Below, piece by piece: positions 1 to 9,889 of a DNA stretch of 64,000 nucleotides. The notes beneath the pieces are model-generated. The model was not told where the DNA came from. It did not search any database and worked only from the letters and a program-made list of their open reading frames with translations. Position 1 is the first letter of the stretch. Every line of letters starts with the position of its first letter. The stretch comes from Branchipolynoe longqiensis. Taxonomy: Eukaryota > Annelida > Polychaeta > Phyllodocida > Polynoidae. Location: contig CM059186.1 of assembly GCA_030323885.1 (NCBI GenBank), positions 172,568,351 through 172,632,350 of the forward strand, written 5' to 3'. The translations under genes and the position numbers were made by a program.

Positions 1-1308
1 CCGAGAACCCGAGGAAGGCCGCGCTCAGTAATCAAAACACCGAGCGCGCCCAAAAAAGTCGCCGAGGCACAGAACGACCAGCCGGCTGAACTCCCAGACA
101 ACGCGCACGGCCACATAGAGGCGTTCAAACAGACGATTGCAGACACCCTAGCACAACCGATCCAGATAGCTACACCCGGACTACTTGACCGCATGGAAGC
201 GGTTGAACAAAATGTCAACAGGAGGAAACGCTCCCCGAGCATTACGGTTATAGGGGAGCACAGCGGCAGGAGGGATCCCAGACAGACTCCAGCGGCCGGC
301 AGGAGACCCCCGGCACGCCAACAGAGCTCTAGTTCAACGGACAACGACCAAGCCAGATGCACGCCGGATAACTACAGTAGAAGGCGCTCACCGGATAACG
401 AGAGAAATAGACACTCGGATGACAGAAGGAAAAGAGGACGATCACAGGCCACCTACGCAATGGACAGAGATATGGACGGATACCGCGCACAGACGAGGAG
501 GAGCCGGTACGACAGGAGATCACACTCCGCCGACCCAGATCAGGACAGCAGAGAGGCGATCGACAGCCTCCTACAGACGGCCGGCGACAACTCCACCCAC
601 AGGAGAGGTAGGAGACAACTCATGCCACACCTGTATGTCATTAGGGGGGATAGGAAAGGCAAGGTTGGATTAGTGGGAAGTGCGTGGCAGGAGTACTTCT
701 TGGCGCTCAGTAGGATGTCTAAGGACCCGACAGTGCCGAGGGAGTGGGCGGCCCCCTTGCGTGATCATATGGAGCAAATTTCCAATATGGCGGCGGACTG
801 GGACTGGCCAACGTGCTTAGCGTGGTCAGAAAAAATATTCAACATGATAGAGGATGGGAGGCTACCGAGAGGCTGGAGAGACAGTCATGCAATTAAGGAT
901 GTACAATGCGATGCATGCCTCACCGGCACGAGACGTAGTAACCCTAAGAGGCCGGCCAAAAGCGCCGCCACATACCCGGCAACAAACCAACGCACAGATG
1001 AAGCGAGCAGCTCCTCACGGCAGGACCTCGGCGCCGCGGCCGCCAACACCCAGTACCGATGCCAAGACTTTAATGCAGAGACCGACGGCAGGCCATGCCA
1101 CAAATGGAACTGGGGAGGCGACTGCGGCTTCACGGCTACACATGGATTAATGCCAGACAGATTCATTCATTTGTGTGGTTGGTGCACCAATAAATATCAT
1201 AAGGCGAATGTACACAAGGAGATGGACTGCAACAATAAGCGCAGACAGCAAGAAAGGAAAGCCGCTGCGGCCAACACGGAGGAAACCCAAACACAGGATT
1301 TTCATTAA
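1..1308 (+). CDS. Gag-like ORF1 of a DIRS/Ngaro-type retrotransposon, 5' partial
   Basis: The frame is open from the first base of the window (frame 1) to the TAA at 1306-1308, about 435 codons. The true start lies to the left, and the ATG at 193 is internal to the same frame. The N-terminal two thirds are rich in Arg, Ser, Asp and Gln and look disordered. The C-terminus has a compact Cys/His cluster: CQDFN, then C-H-K-W-N-W, C-G-F, HLCGWC, an H and a final DC. This resembles the zinc-knuckle-like end of ORF1 in YR retrotransposons, where the protein is thought to bind RNA. It sits directly upstream of a pol and recombinase region, as expected for gag. It is present only once, although the downstream unit is duplicated. 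Family assignment is by layout and Cys pattern, not by database search. Confidence 0.7.
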   Translation, partial: PRTRGRPRSVIKTPSAPKKVAEAQNDQPAELPDNAHGHIEAFKQTIADTLAQPIQIATPGLLDRMEAVEQNVNRRKRSPSITVIGEHSGRRDPRQTPAAGRRPPARQQSSSSTDNDQARCTPDNYSRRRSPDNERNRHSDDRRKRGRSQATYAMDRDMDGYRAQTRRSRYDRRSHSADPDQDSREAIDSLLQTAGDNSTHRRGRRQLMPHLYVIRGDRKGKVGLVGSAWQEYFLALSRMSKDPTVPREWAAPLRDHMEQISNMAADWDWPTCLAWSEKIFNMIEDGRLPRGWRDSHAIKDVQCDACLTGTRRSNPKRPAKSAATYPATNQRTDEASSSSRQDLGAAAANTQYRCQDFNAETDGRPCHKWNWGGDCGFTATHGLMPDRFIHLCGWCTNKYHKANVHKEMDCNNKRRQQERKAAAANTEETQTQDFH

Positions 1309-1814
1309 GCGGCGGAGTGCGGATCGAGGTGAGCCCCGAGGCAGCGTTCGGTAACAACAGCGAACAAGACGACCACCGCCACACACCGAAAAGTAAGACG
1401 CAGTGCCCCACCATTACTGCCCGTTCGCCCCCTCACGATGCCTGTACCGTATTACCGCTGCCTGTTTGTACTAAACCCGTCTCAGACCCTACCCCACTCC
1501 ACCCGAGCCAGACTGTCCACTGAGATAACCCAATTTCCCCGATATCCGACCCCCCCACCACCCCCCAACCACCCCCGCGCAGGCACGACCCCCTGACCCC
1601 TGGCCCCACGCCTCTGACCTACAATACACCGATACCAGTAGCAGGGCGGCAACTGTGCGCTTGGCAACTCCCAACCCTACGCACACCGGAAGCCCCCCAG
1701 ATACCCAGATCAGGCGGCCCCGGAACTAAACCGGGAACGCCCGGTTACCCAGAAAAACTCCCACCCCCAACATCAGTAACTAAACCGGAAACACCCAGTT
1801 ACCTGCCCGACCCG
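1309..1814 (+). other. Spacer between gag-like and pol ORFs, proline-coding, with short internal repeats
   Basis: There is no convincing separate gene. The stretch is C-rich. From about 1729 to 1950 a motif of the type AAACCGGAAACACCCAGTTACC (shown here only as its class) recurs four times at about 45-70 bp spacing and runs into the start of the pol frame. Base 1497 is the left edge of the 4.29-kb direct repeat described separately. The first 190 bases of this spacer (1309-1496) occur only here and not before copy B. Confidence 0.5.
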
Positions 1815-2552
1815 ATGGCCCCGTGCGACCACAACAACATCCCATGCTCAAGTAAACCGGAAGCACCCAGTTACCCACCCGCCCAGAAGGCCACCCCTGA
1901 TATAGAAAACAAACCCCAAAGAAATAAACCGGAAACACCCAAATACCCGTCCCCCTCCCGCCACGCCCCCAGCCGGCCATGCGGCGCTGGGAGCCCCCAC
2001 CAGCTGGAGAAAAATGTCAACACAGACGCCACAAATGAACTGTTCTCCATAACCACACAAAGAACACCCGACCGACAAATCCACCGCCCGCATGACGTCG
2101 ACCCACACGCCCGCCTGGACCTTACTCCAGCCCTCGAGCGGGAGGGTACGACGACCAACACCAACCCACGAGCCAACACACTGGCAACCGTGAGACCATC
2201 GGGCCCCCTCGCCCTGAGAACAACCACCACAGACCTGGACGATGGGGAAAACCCCCCCGACGACCTCCTAACGGAGAACGAACACGGCCAGGCAGACGAA
2301 GACCTGGCAGACGTCCTCGCCGACCTTGACCACACGCCTGTGTCCCCCTACAACCCACCACACACGCCATTATCCTACAGGCATATCCTGACTCGGATCT
2401 GGCCGACCGCGGTGCATGGCGAGTGGGAAAACAAGACGTACCTCGACATCTTCGAACAGGTCAGGGCGACTGGTCTTCCCAACTATGTTCCCTCCGCACT
2501 TAAAATCGCTAGGTGGCGGGCCCTGCTGGTCGACTACCCTGACGTGCAGTAG
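1815..2552 (+). pseudogene. Pol ORF N-terminal part, copy A, ended by in-frame UAG
   Basis: This is 245 codons from ATG 1815 to the TAG at 2550-2552. The first part is Pro, Thr and Asp rich and probably unstructured. From about residue 185 it becomes family-like: HGEWENK, then a region ending ARWRALLVDYPD, which resembles the segment just before the fingers of DIRS/Ngaro reverse transcriptases. After the TAG the same frame stays open and continues with VDYLEYGWP, the expected next block of pol. The stop therefore lies inside one protein-coding frame. Copy B has the same codon at 6842-6844. Confidence 0.7.
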
Positions 2553-3797
2553 GTCGACTACCTAGAATACGGCTGGCCCACCGACTACACGGCGGACCGA
2601 CCCCCCGTCCCGGTGGTGGCAAACCACAGGGAGGACCCCGCGCACATGCACTGGGTGCGCAAGTACGTCAAGAGGGAGGTGGGTCTCGGCGCGCTCCTTG
2701 ACCCCTTCAGCTTCCCCCCCTTCATGCCCTGGGCCCAGACCAGCCCCATAATGACCCGGCCCAAGAACAGCACCCAGGAGCGCAGGGTCATCGTGGACCT
2801 TAGCTTCCCCAGGGGAGCCAGCGTGAACGCTGCGATTCGGAAGGGGTTCTACCAGGGAAGACCCGCCACTTATGCCCTACCCGGCATCATGGACCTGGCG
2901 GAGGAGCTCATTGGACTTGGAAGAGGGGGCCTATCTCTGGGCGGCGGACCTCGCCAGGGCCTATCGCCAGTTGCGAACCTGCCCCCTCTCGGTCCCCCTC
3001 CTGGGAGTAACTCTCGATGGAAGCTCCTACTTTGATGTAGCTCCCCCCTTCGGGTGCCGGACCTCGGTACTGGCGTGTGCCCGAACCACGAGTGCTGTGG
3101 TATACCTCCACCGGAAGAAGGGACACTTTGCACTGTGCTACCTCCACGATTTTGTCGGGGTGGCGGCAAACAAGGACGAGGCGCAGGCGGCATACCTCAA
3201 CATGCTGTCCACGGCAGGAGAGCTCGGCCTGGCGCTGTCCCCAGCAAAGTGCACCCCACCGACGACCGGACTCGACTGGCTGGGCTACAGCATTACCGTG
3301 ACTGACATGACCGTCCGGATCCCCGAAGAAAAACTGGCTAACATCATTGAGGAGTGTGCACAATGGCGAGACTCCACCTTCGCAAGCCGCAAGGACCTCC
3401 AGAGGCTCATCGGCCACTTGCAGTATGTTGCACGGTGTGTGCGGCCCGCGAGAAGATTCATGAACAGGATCCTAGCGGCACTGCGAGCGGTTCCCTACAA
3501 AGGGAAGCACCGGGTAACTCCGGAGCGCGTCGCGGATGTCTCCTGGTTCGTCTCCTATGCGTGCACCACCAATGGGCTGGTCCTCCTCCGACCCCCCGAG
3601 AAGACTGAGTGGCTCATCGAGTGCGACTCGTCCCTCCTCACTGGAGGTGCCTACTCACAGACCAGCTTCATCACCGAAGCATACGCACCGGCCTATCTCG
3701 CACTGGGACTGCACATGAACTCCCTGGAGGCAGTGAACCTGGTCGTGGCCCTCCAAGCCCTCGCCCCGCCCGACGCACACAACTATCCCTTGGATAT
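2553..3797 (+). pseudogene. Reverse transcriptase and start of RNase H, copy A
   Basis: This continues the pol frame after the TAG. Fingers: a segment with SFPRGASVNAAI. Palm motif A is DLARAYRQL (aspartate present). Motif C reads YLHDF instead of the usual YxDD. The thumb and connection follow, and then the first RNase H block, CDSSLLTGG. The frame shifts once between about 2911 and 2940, near a run of five G, so the fingers are in one frame and the palm in another. The RNase H frame is then cut by the insertion at 3798. These enzymes make and trim the element's cDNA. Here two frame breaks and the changed motif C suggest an inactive copy, unless recoding is used. Confidence 0.75.
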
Positions 3798-4301
3798 TGT
3801 TCGTGGGGGTGATGAAAAATGGGAAATATTGTGCCTAGAGCGGGACTCAAACCCACATCTCTTTGCATTCCGGGCCAGTGTGCTAACCATTACACCACCT
3901 AGGCTCCCTGATATCAACACACTCCCAACGCCTACCTGTCTATGTGGTTACTTGCCTGAGAGGTCAGTGCAGACCACTACACTCGTCCCCCTGGAATTGT
4001 AAGTCTTGTAATGCTTACAATTACATACATACAGGCAATGCACTAACACATAAATACACAGGGTAGGTTCAACAACCATACAGCGCAAAGCTTGTACAGG
4101 ATCCTGGTCACGGCACCAGTGTCATGGGGGTGATTAAAATGGGAAATACTGCGCCTAGAGCGGGACTCGAACCCCCATCTCTTTGCATTCCGGGCCAGTG
4201 TGCTAACCATTACACCACCTAGGCTCCCTGATATCAACACACTCCCCACGCCTACCTGTCTATGTGGTTACTTGCCTGAGAGGTCAGTGCAGACCACTAC
4301 A
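3798..4301 (-). mobile_element. TRIM-like element with tRNA-bearing LTRs, copy 1 (inside RNase H of copy A)
   Basis: The element is about 504 bp: two direct terminal repeats (about 3798-3980 and 4122-4301) around an internal part of about 140 bp. It reads on the minus strand. The LTR contains a tRNA-like block with A box TGGTGTAATGG and B box GGTTCGAGTCC. Just inside the 5' LTR lies TGGTGCCGTGACCAGGAT, which is complementary to what I remember as the 3' end of invertebrate tRNA-His. Just before the 3' LTR is the purine run AGGGGGACGAG. It interrupts the RNase H frame. The right flank reads GAAT, the 4-bp duplication preserved intact around the same insertion in copy B. The left flank here has mutated. 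Confidence 0.8.
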
Positions 4302-4612
4302 GAATCAACACAGACAATCAGGCATCGCAGACGGTGCTCGACACCCGAGCGGGTAAGGACCCGACCCTCTGCACCTGCACCAGAGAGATATGGCGCTTCG
4401 CGGCCGTAAGGTCCTGCACCATCAAGGTTGCACACAAGCCCGGAAAAGACCTGATCCTGGCCGACGCCTTGAGCAGAAGACCGTTCGATACGGCGGCGGT
4501 GGCGGCGGCGAAGGCTGACTTCGAATGCCGGCGACTCGGACTAAACAGAGTGCGGACAAACCACGACCTCACACACCTCGACCTCACCCCACGTCCTGGG
4601 AAGATCGATTAA
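4302..4612 (+). pseudogene. RNase H C-terminal part, copy A
   Basis: The frame resumes after the inserted element with INTDNQAS, where the Asp is the RNase H active-site residue of the TDN motif. It continues through a helix-rich stretch containing DALSRRPFD, typical of the end of YR-retrotransposon RNase H. It ends at TAA 4610-4612 after a short basic tail. No methyltransferase domain is seen between this and the recombinase, which fits Ngaro-like elements better than classical DIRS. Confidence 0.65.
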
Positions 4613-4661
4613 CTTTGCCTCTCTATTCCCAGGTAAGCCGGACGAGCGCCACGACGACATC

Positions 4662-5588
4662 ATGGCCCTCCTGAGGGCTGGACTCGCGGAGGGAACATGG
4701 AGAAACAAGTCCATCCAGGTCATGACCTACCTGAGATACCTATGCACACACGCGACACCCGCACTGAAACCAACTACCTACGACGTCCTCGGCTACGTGA
4801 CGCACCTGGCACGGAGACTCCGGTCGCCTGGGGCAGTACATAACTACCTTAGCGGCGCCCGCACTTGGGTGGCCCTCATGGCCGGTGAAACTCAGGCATT
4901 CGACGCATACCCGGTCGCAATAATCAAACGAGGCGTCACCAGGGCGTCCTTCCACGTTCCCCACCAGGCCCCTCCCCTCAGTGTCCAAGACCTGAAGGAC
5001 GTCATCGACCACCTACGGGGGGCGGGGCCAGGAGCACATGTACTGGTGGCCGCCCTCCTGATTGGCTACTTTACGATGCTGCGTCAGAGTAAACTACTCA
5101 TCACCGGGTCGGGACATGGCCCCCACGATACGCTCACAGGGAAGGACCTCAAGGACGCCGGAGACGCGCTCATAGTTCGAGTGCAGACCACCAAGACCTC
5201 CAGAAACACAGCCGATGCCTATTCTGTTGCACTGCCCGGAATCCCCGGCTCCCGCTGCTGCTCCTTGCGAGCCTGGCAACGTTACCAAAAACACACCGAC
5301 ATCGACCCCGACGGCGCTGCGTTCCTGATACCCGGCGGCCTCCCCCTGCACGCTCGTACCTTGACACGGGCACTGCGGCTGGCGCTCGCTGCCCAGGGTC
5401 GACACATCGCCAACGACGTCACCCTTCACAGCCTCTGATAGGGCGCCGCCCAGGTGTGCGCGGGGGCTGGGGTCCGGATCACCGACATTTGTGACGTTGG
5501 CAATTGGAGGTCGACGGCCGTCCACCAGTACGTCTCTAGGGCGGCTTTCACAATGGCTCCTCAGGCACTCTCCACCTTATTTGGTTGA
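4662..5588 (+). pseudogene. Tyrosine recombinase, copy A, two adjacent stops at the catalytic HxxR
   Basis: This is a tyrosine recombinase (phage-integrase fold) that would insert the circular cDNA of the element. The chosen start is ATG 4662, but the frame is open upstream to at least 4590, overlapping the end of RNase H. The N-terminal SAM-like core-binding region includes TWRNKSIQVMTYLRYL. The first catalytic Arg lies in FTMLRQSKLL and the Lys in QTTKTSRN. At the HxxR box the frame reads HSL, then TGA TAG (5436-5441), where copy B has CGA CAG, that is R and Q. Downstream the frame continues to NWRSTAVHQYV, holding the nucleophilic Tyr, and ends at TGA 5586-5588. Confidence 0.8.
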
Positions 5589-5786
5589 GTGCCTGGATCA
5601 AACCCCTAAATCGAACAAAACCGAAGACTGGTAGACTATGACATTAGATAAAACTTCGATAGACTTAACCTAGACTATCACATTACACACTTAGCTATCC
5701 TTAAACGCTTACCGTTCGGCTAGACTTATTCTGGCCTTCTCTTAAGTAGACTTACCTACCCTTAACTTTCTTGGGCCGGACTTACT
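5589..5786 (+). repeat. 3' non-coding end of the YR element with internal direct repeats, copy A
   Basis: AT-rich non-coding DNA follows the recombinase stop. TAGACTATGACATTAGATA (5632-5650) is repeated with small changes at 5671-5689, 39 bp on. TAGACTTA-type octamers recur at about 5661, 5723 and 5747. Short repeats here are expected for the split direct repeats at the 3' end of Ngaro-like elements, but I cannot pair them with a 5' partner in this window. The same 198 bp end copy B (9890-10086). Confidence 0.5.
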
Positions 5787-6109
5787 CTCCACCCGAGCCA
5801 GACTGTCCACTGAGATAACCCAATTTCCCCGATATCCGACCCCCCCACCACCCCCCAACCACCCCCGCGCAGGCACGACCCCCTGACCCCTGGCCCCACG
5901 CCTCTGACCTACAATACACCGATACCAGTAGCAGGGCGGCAACTGTGCGCTTGGCAACTCCCAACCCTACGCACACCGGAAGCCCCCCAGATACCCAGAT
6001 CAAGCGGCCCCGGAAACTAAACCGGGAAGCCACGGTACCCAGAAAATAAACTCCCACCCCCAACATCAGTAACTAAACCGGGAAATCCCAGTTACCTGAC
6101 CCGACCCTG
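5787..6109 (+). repeat. 5' end of unit B, C-rich spacer
   Basis: This repeats 1497-1814 without the gag ORF in front. The stretch 6005-6109 shows many one- and two-base indels against unit A, unlike the nearly identical bases on its left. No separate gene is visible. Confidence 0.6.
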
Positions 6110-6844
6110 ATGCCGCCGTGCGACCACCACACATCCATGTCAAGTAATACCGGAGCACCCCAGTTACCCCCCGCCCAGAAGGCCACCCCTGATATAGAAA
6201 ACAAACCCCAAAGAAATAAACCGGAAACACCCAAATACCCGTCCCCCTCCCGCCACGCCCCCAGCCGGCCATGCGGCGCTGGGAGCCCCCCCCAGCTGGA
6301 GAAAAATGTCAACACAGACGCCACAAATGAACTGTTCTCCATAACCACACAAAGAACACCCGACCGACAAATCCACCGCCCGCATGACGTCAACCCACAC
6401 GCCCGCCTGGACCTTACTCCAGCCCTCGAGCGGGAGGGTACGACGACCGACACCAACCCACGAGCCAACACACTGGCAACCGTGAGACCATCGGGCCCCC
6501 TCGCCCTGAGAACAACCACCACAGACCTGGACGATGGGGAAAACCCCCCCGACGACCTCCTAACGGGGGACGAACACGGCCAGGCAGACGAAGACCTGGC
6601 AGACGTCCTCGCCGACCTTGACCACACGCCTGTGTCCCCCTACAACCCACCACACACGCCATTATCCTACAGGCATATCCTGACTCGGATCTGGCCGACC
6701 GCGGTGCATGGCGAGTGGGAAAACAAGACGTACCTCGACATCTTCGAACAGGTCAGGGCGACTGGTCTTCCCAACTATGTTCCCTCCGCACTTAAAATCG
6801 CTAGGTGGCGGGCCCTGCTGGTCGACTACCCTGAAGTGCAGTAG
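6110..6844 (+). pseudogene. Pol ORF N-terminal part, copy B, same in-frame UAG
   Basis: This is 244 codons from ATG 6110 to the TAG at 6842-6844, homologous to 1815-2552. The C-terminal block (HGEWENK to LLVDYPE) is conserved with one D-to-E change right before the stop. The frame stays open past the TAG as in copy A. The N-terminal 20 residues differ because of local indels. Confidence 0.7.
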
Positions 6845-8095
6845 GTCGACTACCTAGAGTACGGCTGGCCCACCGACTACACGGCGGACCGACCCCCCGT
6901 CCCGGTGGTGGCAAACCACAGGGAGGACCCCGCGCACATGCACTGGGTGCGCAAGTACGTCGAGAGGGAGGTGGGTCTCGGCGCGCTCCTTGACCCCTTC
7001 AGCTTCCCCCCCTTCATGCCCTGGGCCCAGACCAGCCCCATAATGACCCGGCCCAAGAACAGCACCCAGGAGCGCAGGGTCATCGTGGACCTTAGCTTCC
7101 CCAGGGGAGCCAGCGTGAACGCTGCGATTCGGAAGGGGTTCTACCAGGGAAGACCCGCCACTTATGCCCTACCCGGCATCATGGACCTGGCGGAGGAGCT
7201 CATTGGACTTGGAAGAGGGGGCCTATCTCTGGGCGGCGGACCTCGCCAGGGCCTATCGCCAGTTGCGAACCTGCCCCTTCTCGTTCCCCCTCTGGGAGTA
7301 ACTCTCGATGGAAGCTTACTTTGATTTGTGTAGCTCCCCCCTTTCGGGTGCCGGACCTCGGTACTGGCGTGTGCCCGAACCCCACGTGTGCTGTGGTATT
7401 ACGCCTAACCGGAAGAAGGGACACTTTGCACTGTGCTACCTCCACGATTTTGTCGGGGTGGCGGCAAACAAGGACGAGGCGCAGGCGGCATACCTCAACA
7501 TGCTGTCCACGGCGGGCGAGCTCGGCCTGGCACTGGCCCCAGTGAAGTGCACCCCACCGACGTCCGGGCTCGACTGGCTGGGCTACACCATTTCCGCGAC
7601 CGACATGACCGTCTGGATCCCCGAAGAAAAACTGACTAACATCATTGAGGAGTGTGCGCAATGGCGAGACTCCACCTTCGCCAGCCGCAAGGACCTCCAG
7701 AGGCTCATCGGCCGCTTGCAGTATGTTGCACGGTGTGTGCGGCCCGCGAGAAGATTCATGAACAGGATCCTAGCGGCACTGCGAGCGGTTCCCTACAAAG
7801 GGAAGCACCGGGTAACTCCGGAGCGCGTCGCGGATGTCTCCTGGTTCGTCTCCTATGCGTGCACCACCAATGGGCTGGTCCTCCTCCGACCCCCCGAGAA
7901 GACTGAGTGGCTCATCGAGTGAGACTCGTCCCTCCTCACTGGAGGTGCCTACTCACAGACCAGCTTCATCACCGAAGCATGCGCACCGGCCTATCTCGCA
8001 CTGGGACTGCACATGAACTCCCTGGAGGCAGTGAACCTGGTCATGGCCCTCCACGCCCTCGCTCCGCCCGACGCACACAACTACGTTATAAGAAT
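6845..8095 (+). pseudogene. Reverse transcriptase and start of RNase H, copy B
   Basis: This is homologous to 2553-3797. It shares the frame change at the G5 run (about 7209-7225) and the YLHDF form of motif C. A cluster of indels at 7270-7420 destroys the palm between motifs A and C. TGA at 7920-7922 replaces the Cys codon of the CDSS RNase H motif that is intact in copy A. The inserted TRIM element begins at 8096. Copy B cannot make a full pol protein. Confidence 0.75.
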
Positions 8096-8599
8096 TGTCG
8101 TGGGGGTGATGAAAATGGGAAATACTGCGCCTAGAGCGGGACTCAAACCCACATCTCTTTGCATTCCGGGCCAGTGTGCTAACCATTACACCACCTAGGC
8201 TCCCTGATATCAACACACTCCCCCACGGCCTACCTGTCTTGTGGTTACTTGCCTGAGAGGTCCAGTGCAGACTACTACACTGTCCCTGGAATTGTAAGTT
8301 CTTGTAATGCTTAAATTACAGACATACAGGCAAGACTTACACATACATACACAGGGTTAGGTTCAACAACCATACAGCGCCAATGGCTTGTACTAGGATC
8401 CTGATCACTGCAACCAGGTCGTGGGGGTGATGAAAATGGGAAATACTGCGCCTAGCAGGCAGGACTCGAACCCACTCTCTTTGCATTCCGGGCCCAGTGT
8501 GCTAACCTTTACACCACATAGGCTCCCTGATATCAACCACTCCCCACGCTAACCTGTCTATTGTGGTACTTGCCTGGAGGAGGTCGGCAGACCACTACA
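8096..8599 (-). mobile_element. TRIM-like element with tRNA-bearing LTRs, copy 2 (inside RNase H of copy B)
   Basis: This is the same insertion as in copy A. Its ends are TGTCG on the left and CACTACA on the right, flanked on both sides by GAAT (8092-8095 and 8600-8603), a clean 4-bp target duplication. The internal part and right LTR are rich in one-base indels compared with the copies at 3.8 and 27.3 kb. The tRNA-like block and primer site can still be recognised. Confidence 0.8.
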
Positions 8600-8913
8600 G
8601 AATAAACAAAATCAACACAGACAATCAGGCATCCCAAGTGGTGCTCGACACCGGAGCGGGTAGGGACCCCACCCTCTGCGCCTGCGCCAGGGAGATTTGG
8701 CGCTTCGCGGCCGTAAGGTCCTGCACCGTTGAGGTTGCACACAACCTCGGAAAAGACTTAATCTTGGCCGACGCACTGAGCAGAAGACCGTTCGACACTG
8801 CGGCGGCAGCCAAGGCCAACTTTGAATGCCGGCGACTCCGACTAAACAGAGTCCGGACAAACCACGACCTCAGACACCTCGACCTCACCCCACGTCCTGG
8901 GAAGCTCGATTAA
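8600..8913 (+). pseudogene. RNase H C-terminal part, copy B
   Basis: Resumes after the insertion with INTDNQAS (active-site Asp) and runs to TAA 8911-8913 through DALSRRPFD, as in copy A. A few amino-acid changes and a 3-codon length difference in an Ala run separate the two copies. Confidence 0.65.
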
Positions 8914-8962
8914 ATTTGCCTCTCTCTTCCCAGGTAAGCCGGACGAGCGCCACAACGACATC

Positions 8963-9889
8963 ATGGCCCTCCTGAGGGCGGGACTCACGGAAGGAACATG
9001 GAGGAACAAGTCCATCCAGGTCACGACCTACCTGAGATACCTGCGCACACACGCGACCTCCGCCCTGAAACCAACCACCTACGATGTCCTCGGCTATGTG
9101 ACGCACCTGGCACGGAGACTATGCTCGCCCGGGGCAGTACATAACTAGATTAGCAGTGCCCGCACATGGGTGGCCCTCATGGCCGGTGACACTCAGGCGT
9201 TCGACGCATACCCGGTCGCGATAATCAAACGAGGCGTCATCAGGGCGTCCGTCCACGTTCCCCACCAGGCTCCGCCCCTCACTGTCCAAGACCTGAAGGA
9301 CGTCGTCGACCACCTACGGGGGGCGGGGCCAGGAGCACACGTACTGGTGGCCGCCCTTCTGATTGGCTACTTTACGTTGCTGCGTCAGAGTAAACTACTC
9401 ATCACCGGGTCGGGACATGGCCCCCACGATACGCTCACTGGGAAGGACCTCAAGGACGCCGGAGACGTGCTCATAGTTCGAGTGCAGACCACCAAGACCT
9501 CCAGAAACACAGCCGATGCCTATTCCGTTGCACTGCCCGGAATCCCCGGCTCCCGCTGCTGCTCCTTGCGAGCCTGGGAACGTTACCAAAAACACACCGA
9601 CATCGACCCCGACGGCGCTGCGTTCCTGATACCCGGCGGCCTCCCCCTGCACGCTCGTACCTTGACACGGGCACTGCGGCTGGCGCTCGCTGCCCGGGGT
9701 CGACACATCGCCAACGACGTCACCCTTCACAGCCTCCGACAGGGCGCCGCCCAGGTGTGCGCGGGGGCTGGGGTCCGGATCACCAACATTTGTGACGTTG
9801 GCAATTGGAGGTCGACGGCCGTCCACCAGTACGTCTCTAGGGCGGCTTTCACAATGGCTCCTCAGGCACTCTCCACCTTATTTGGTTGA
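8963..9889 (+). pseudogene. Tyrosine recombinase, copy B, one internal UAG, catalytic residues intact
   Basis: This aligns along its length with 4662-5588. TAG at 9146-9148 replaces the TAC present in copy A, cutting the protein in the core-binding region (after GAVHN). Downstream the catalytic set is complete: Arg in LLRQSKLL, Lys in QTTKTSRN, HSLRQGAA as the HxxR box, and Tyr in NWRSTAVHQYV. Copy B therefore keeps the catalytic half that copy A has lost, and copy A keeps the N-terminal half that copy B has lost. Confidence 0.8.

Noticed and set aside
3820..4260. Functional tRNA-Gln-like genes in the TRIM LTRs
   Set aside because: The anticodon stem does not pair and the blocks recur inside mobile-element LTRs. 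They are treated as promoters, not decoding tRNAs.
4612..4662. DAM-like methyltransferase domain as in classical DIRS elements
   Set aside because: Only about 50 bp separate RNase H from the recombinase start, so there is no room for such a domain.
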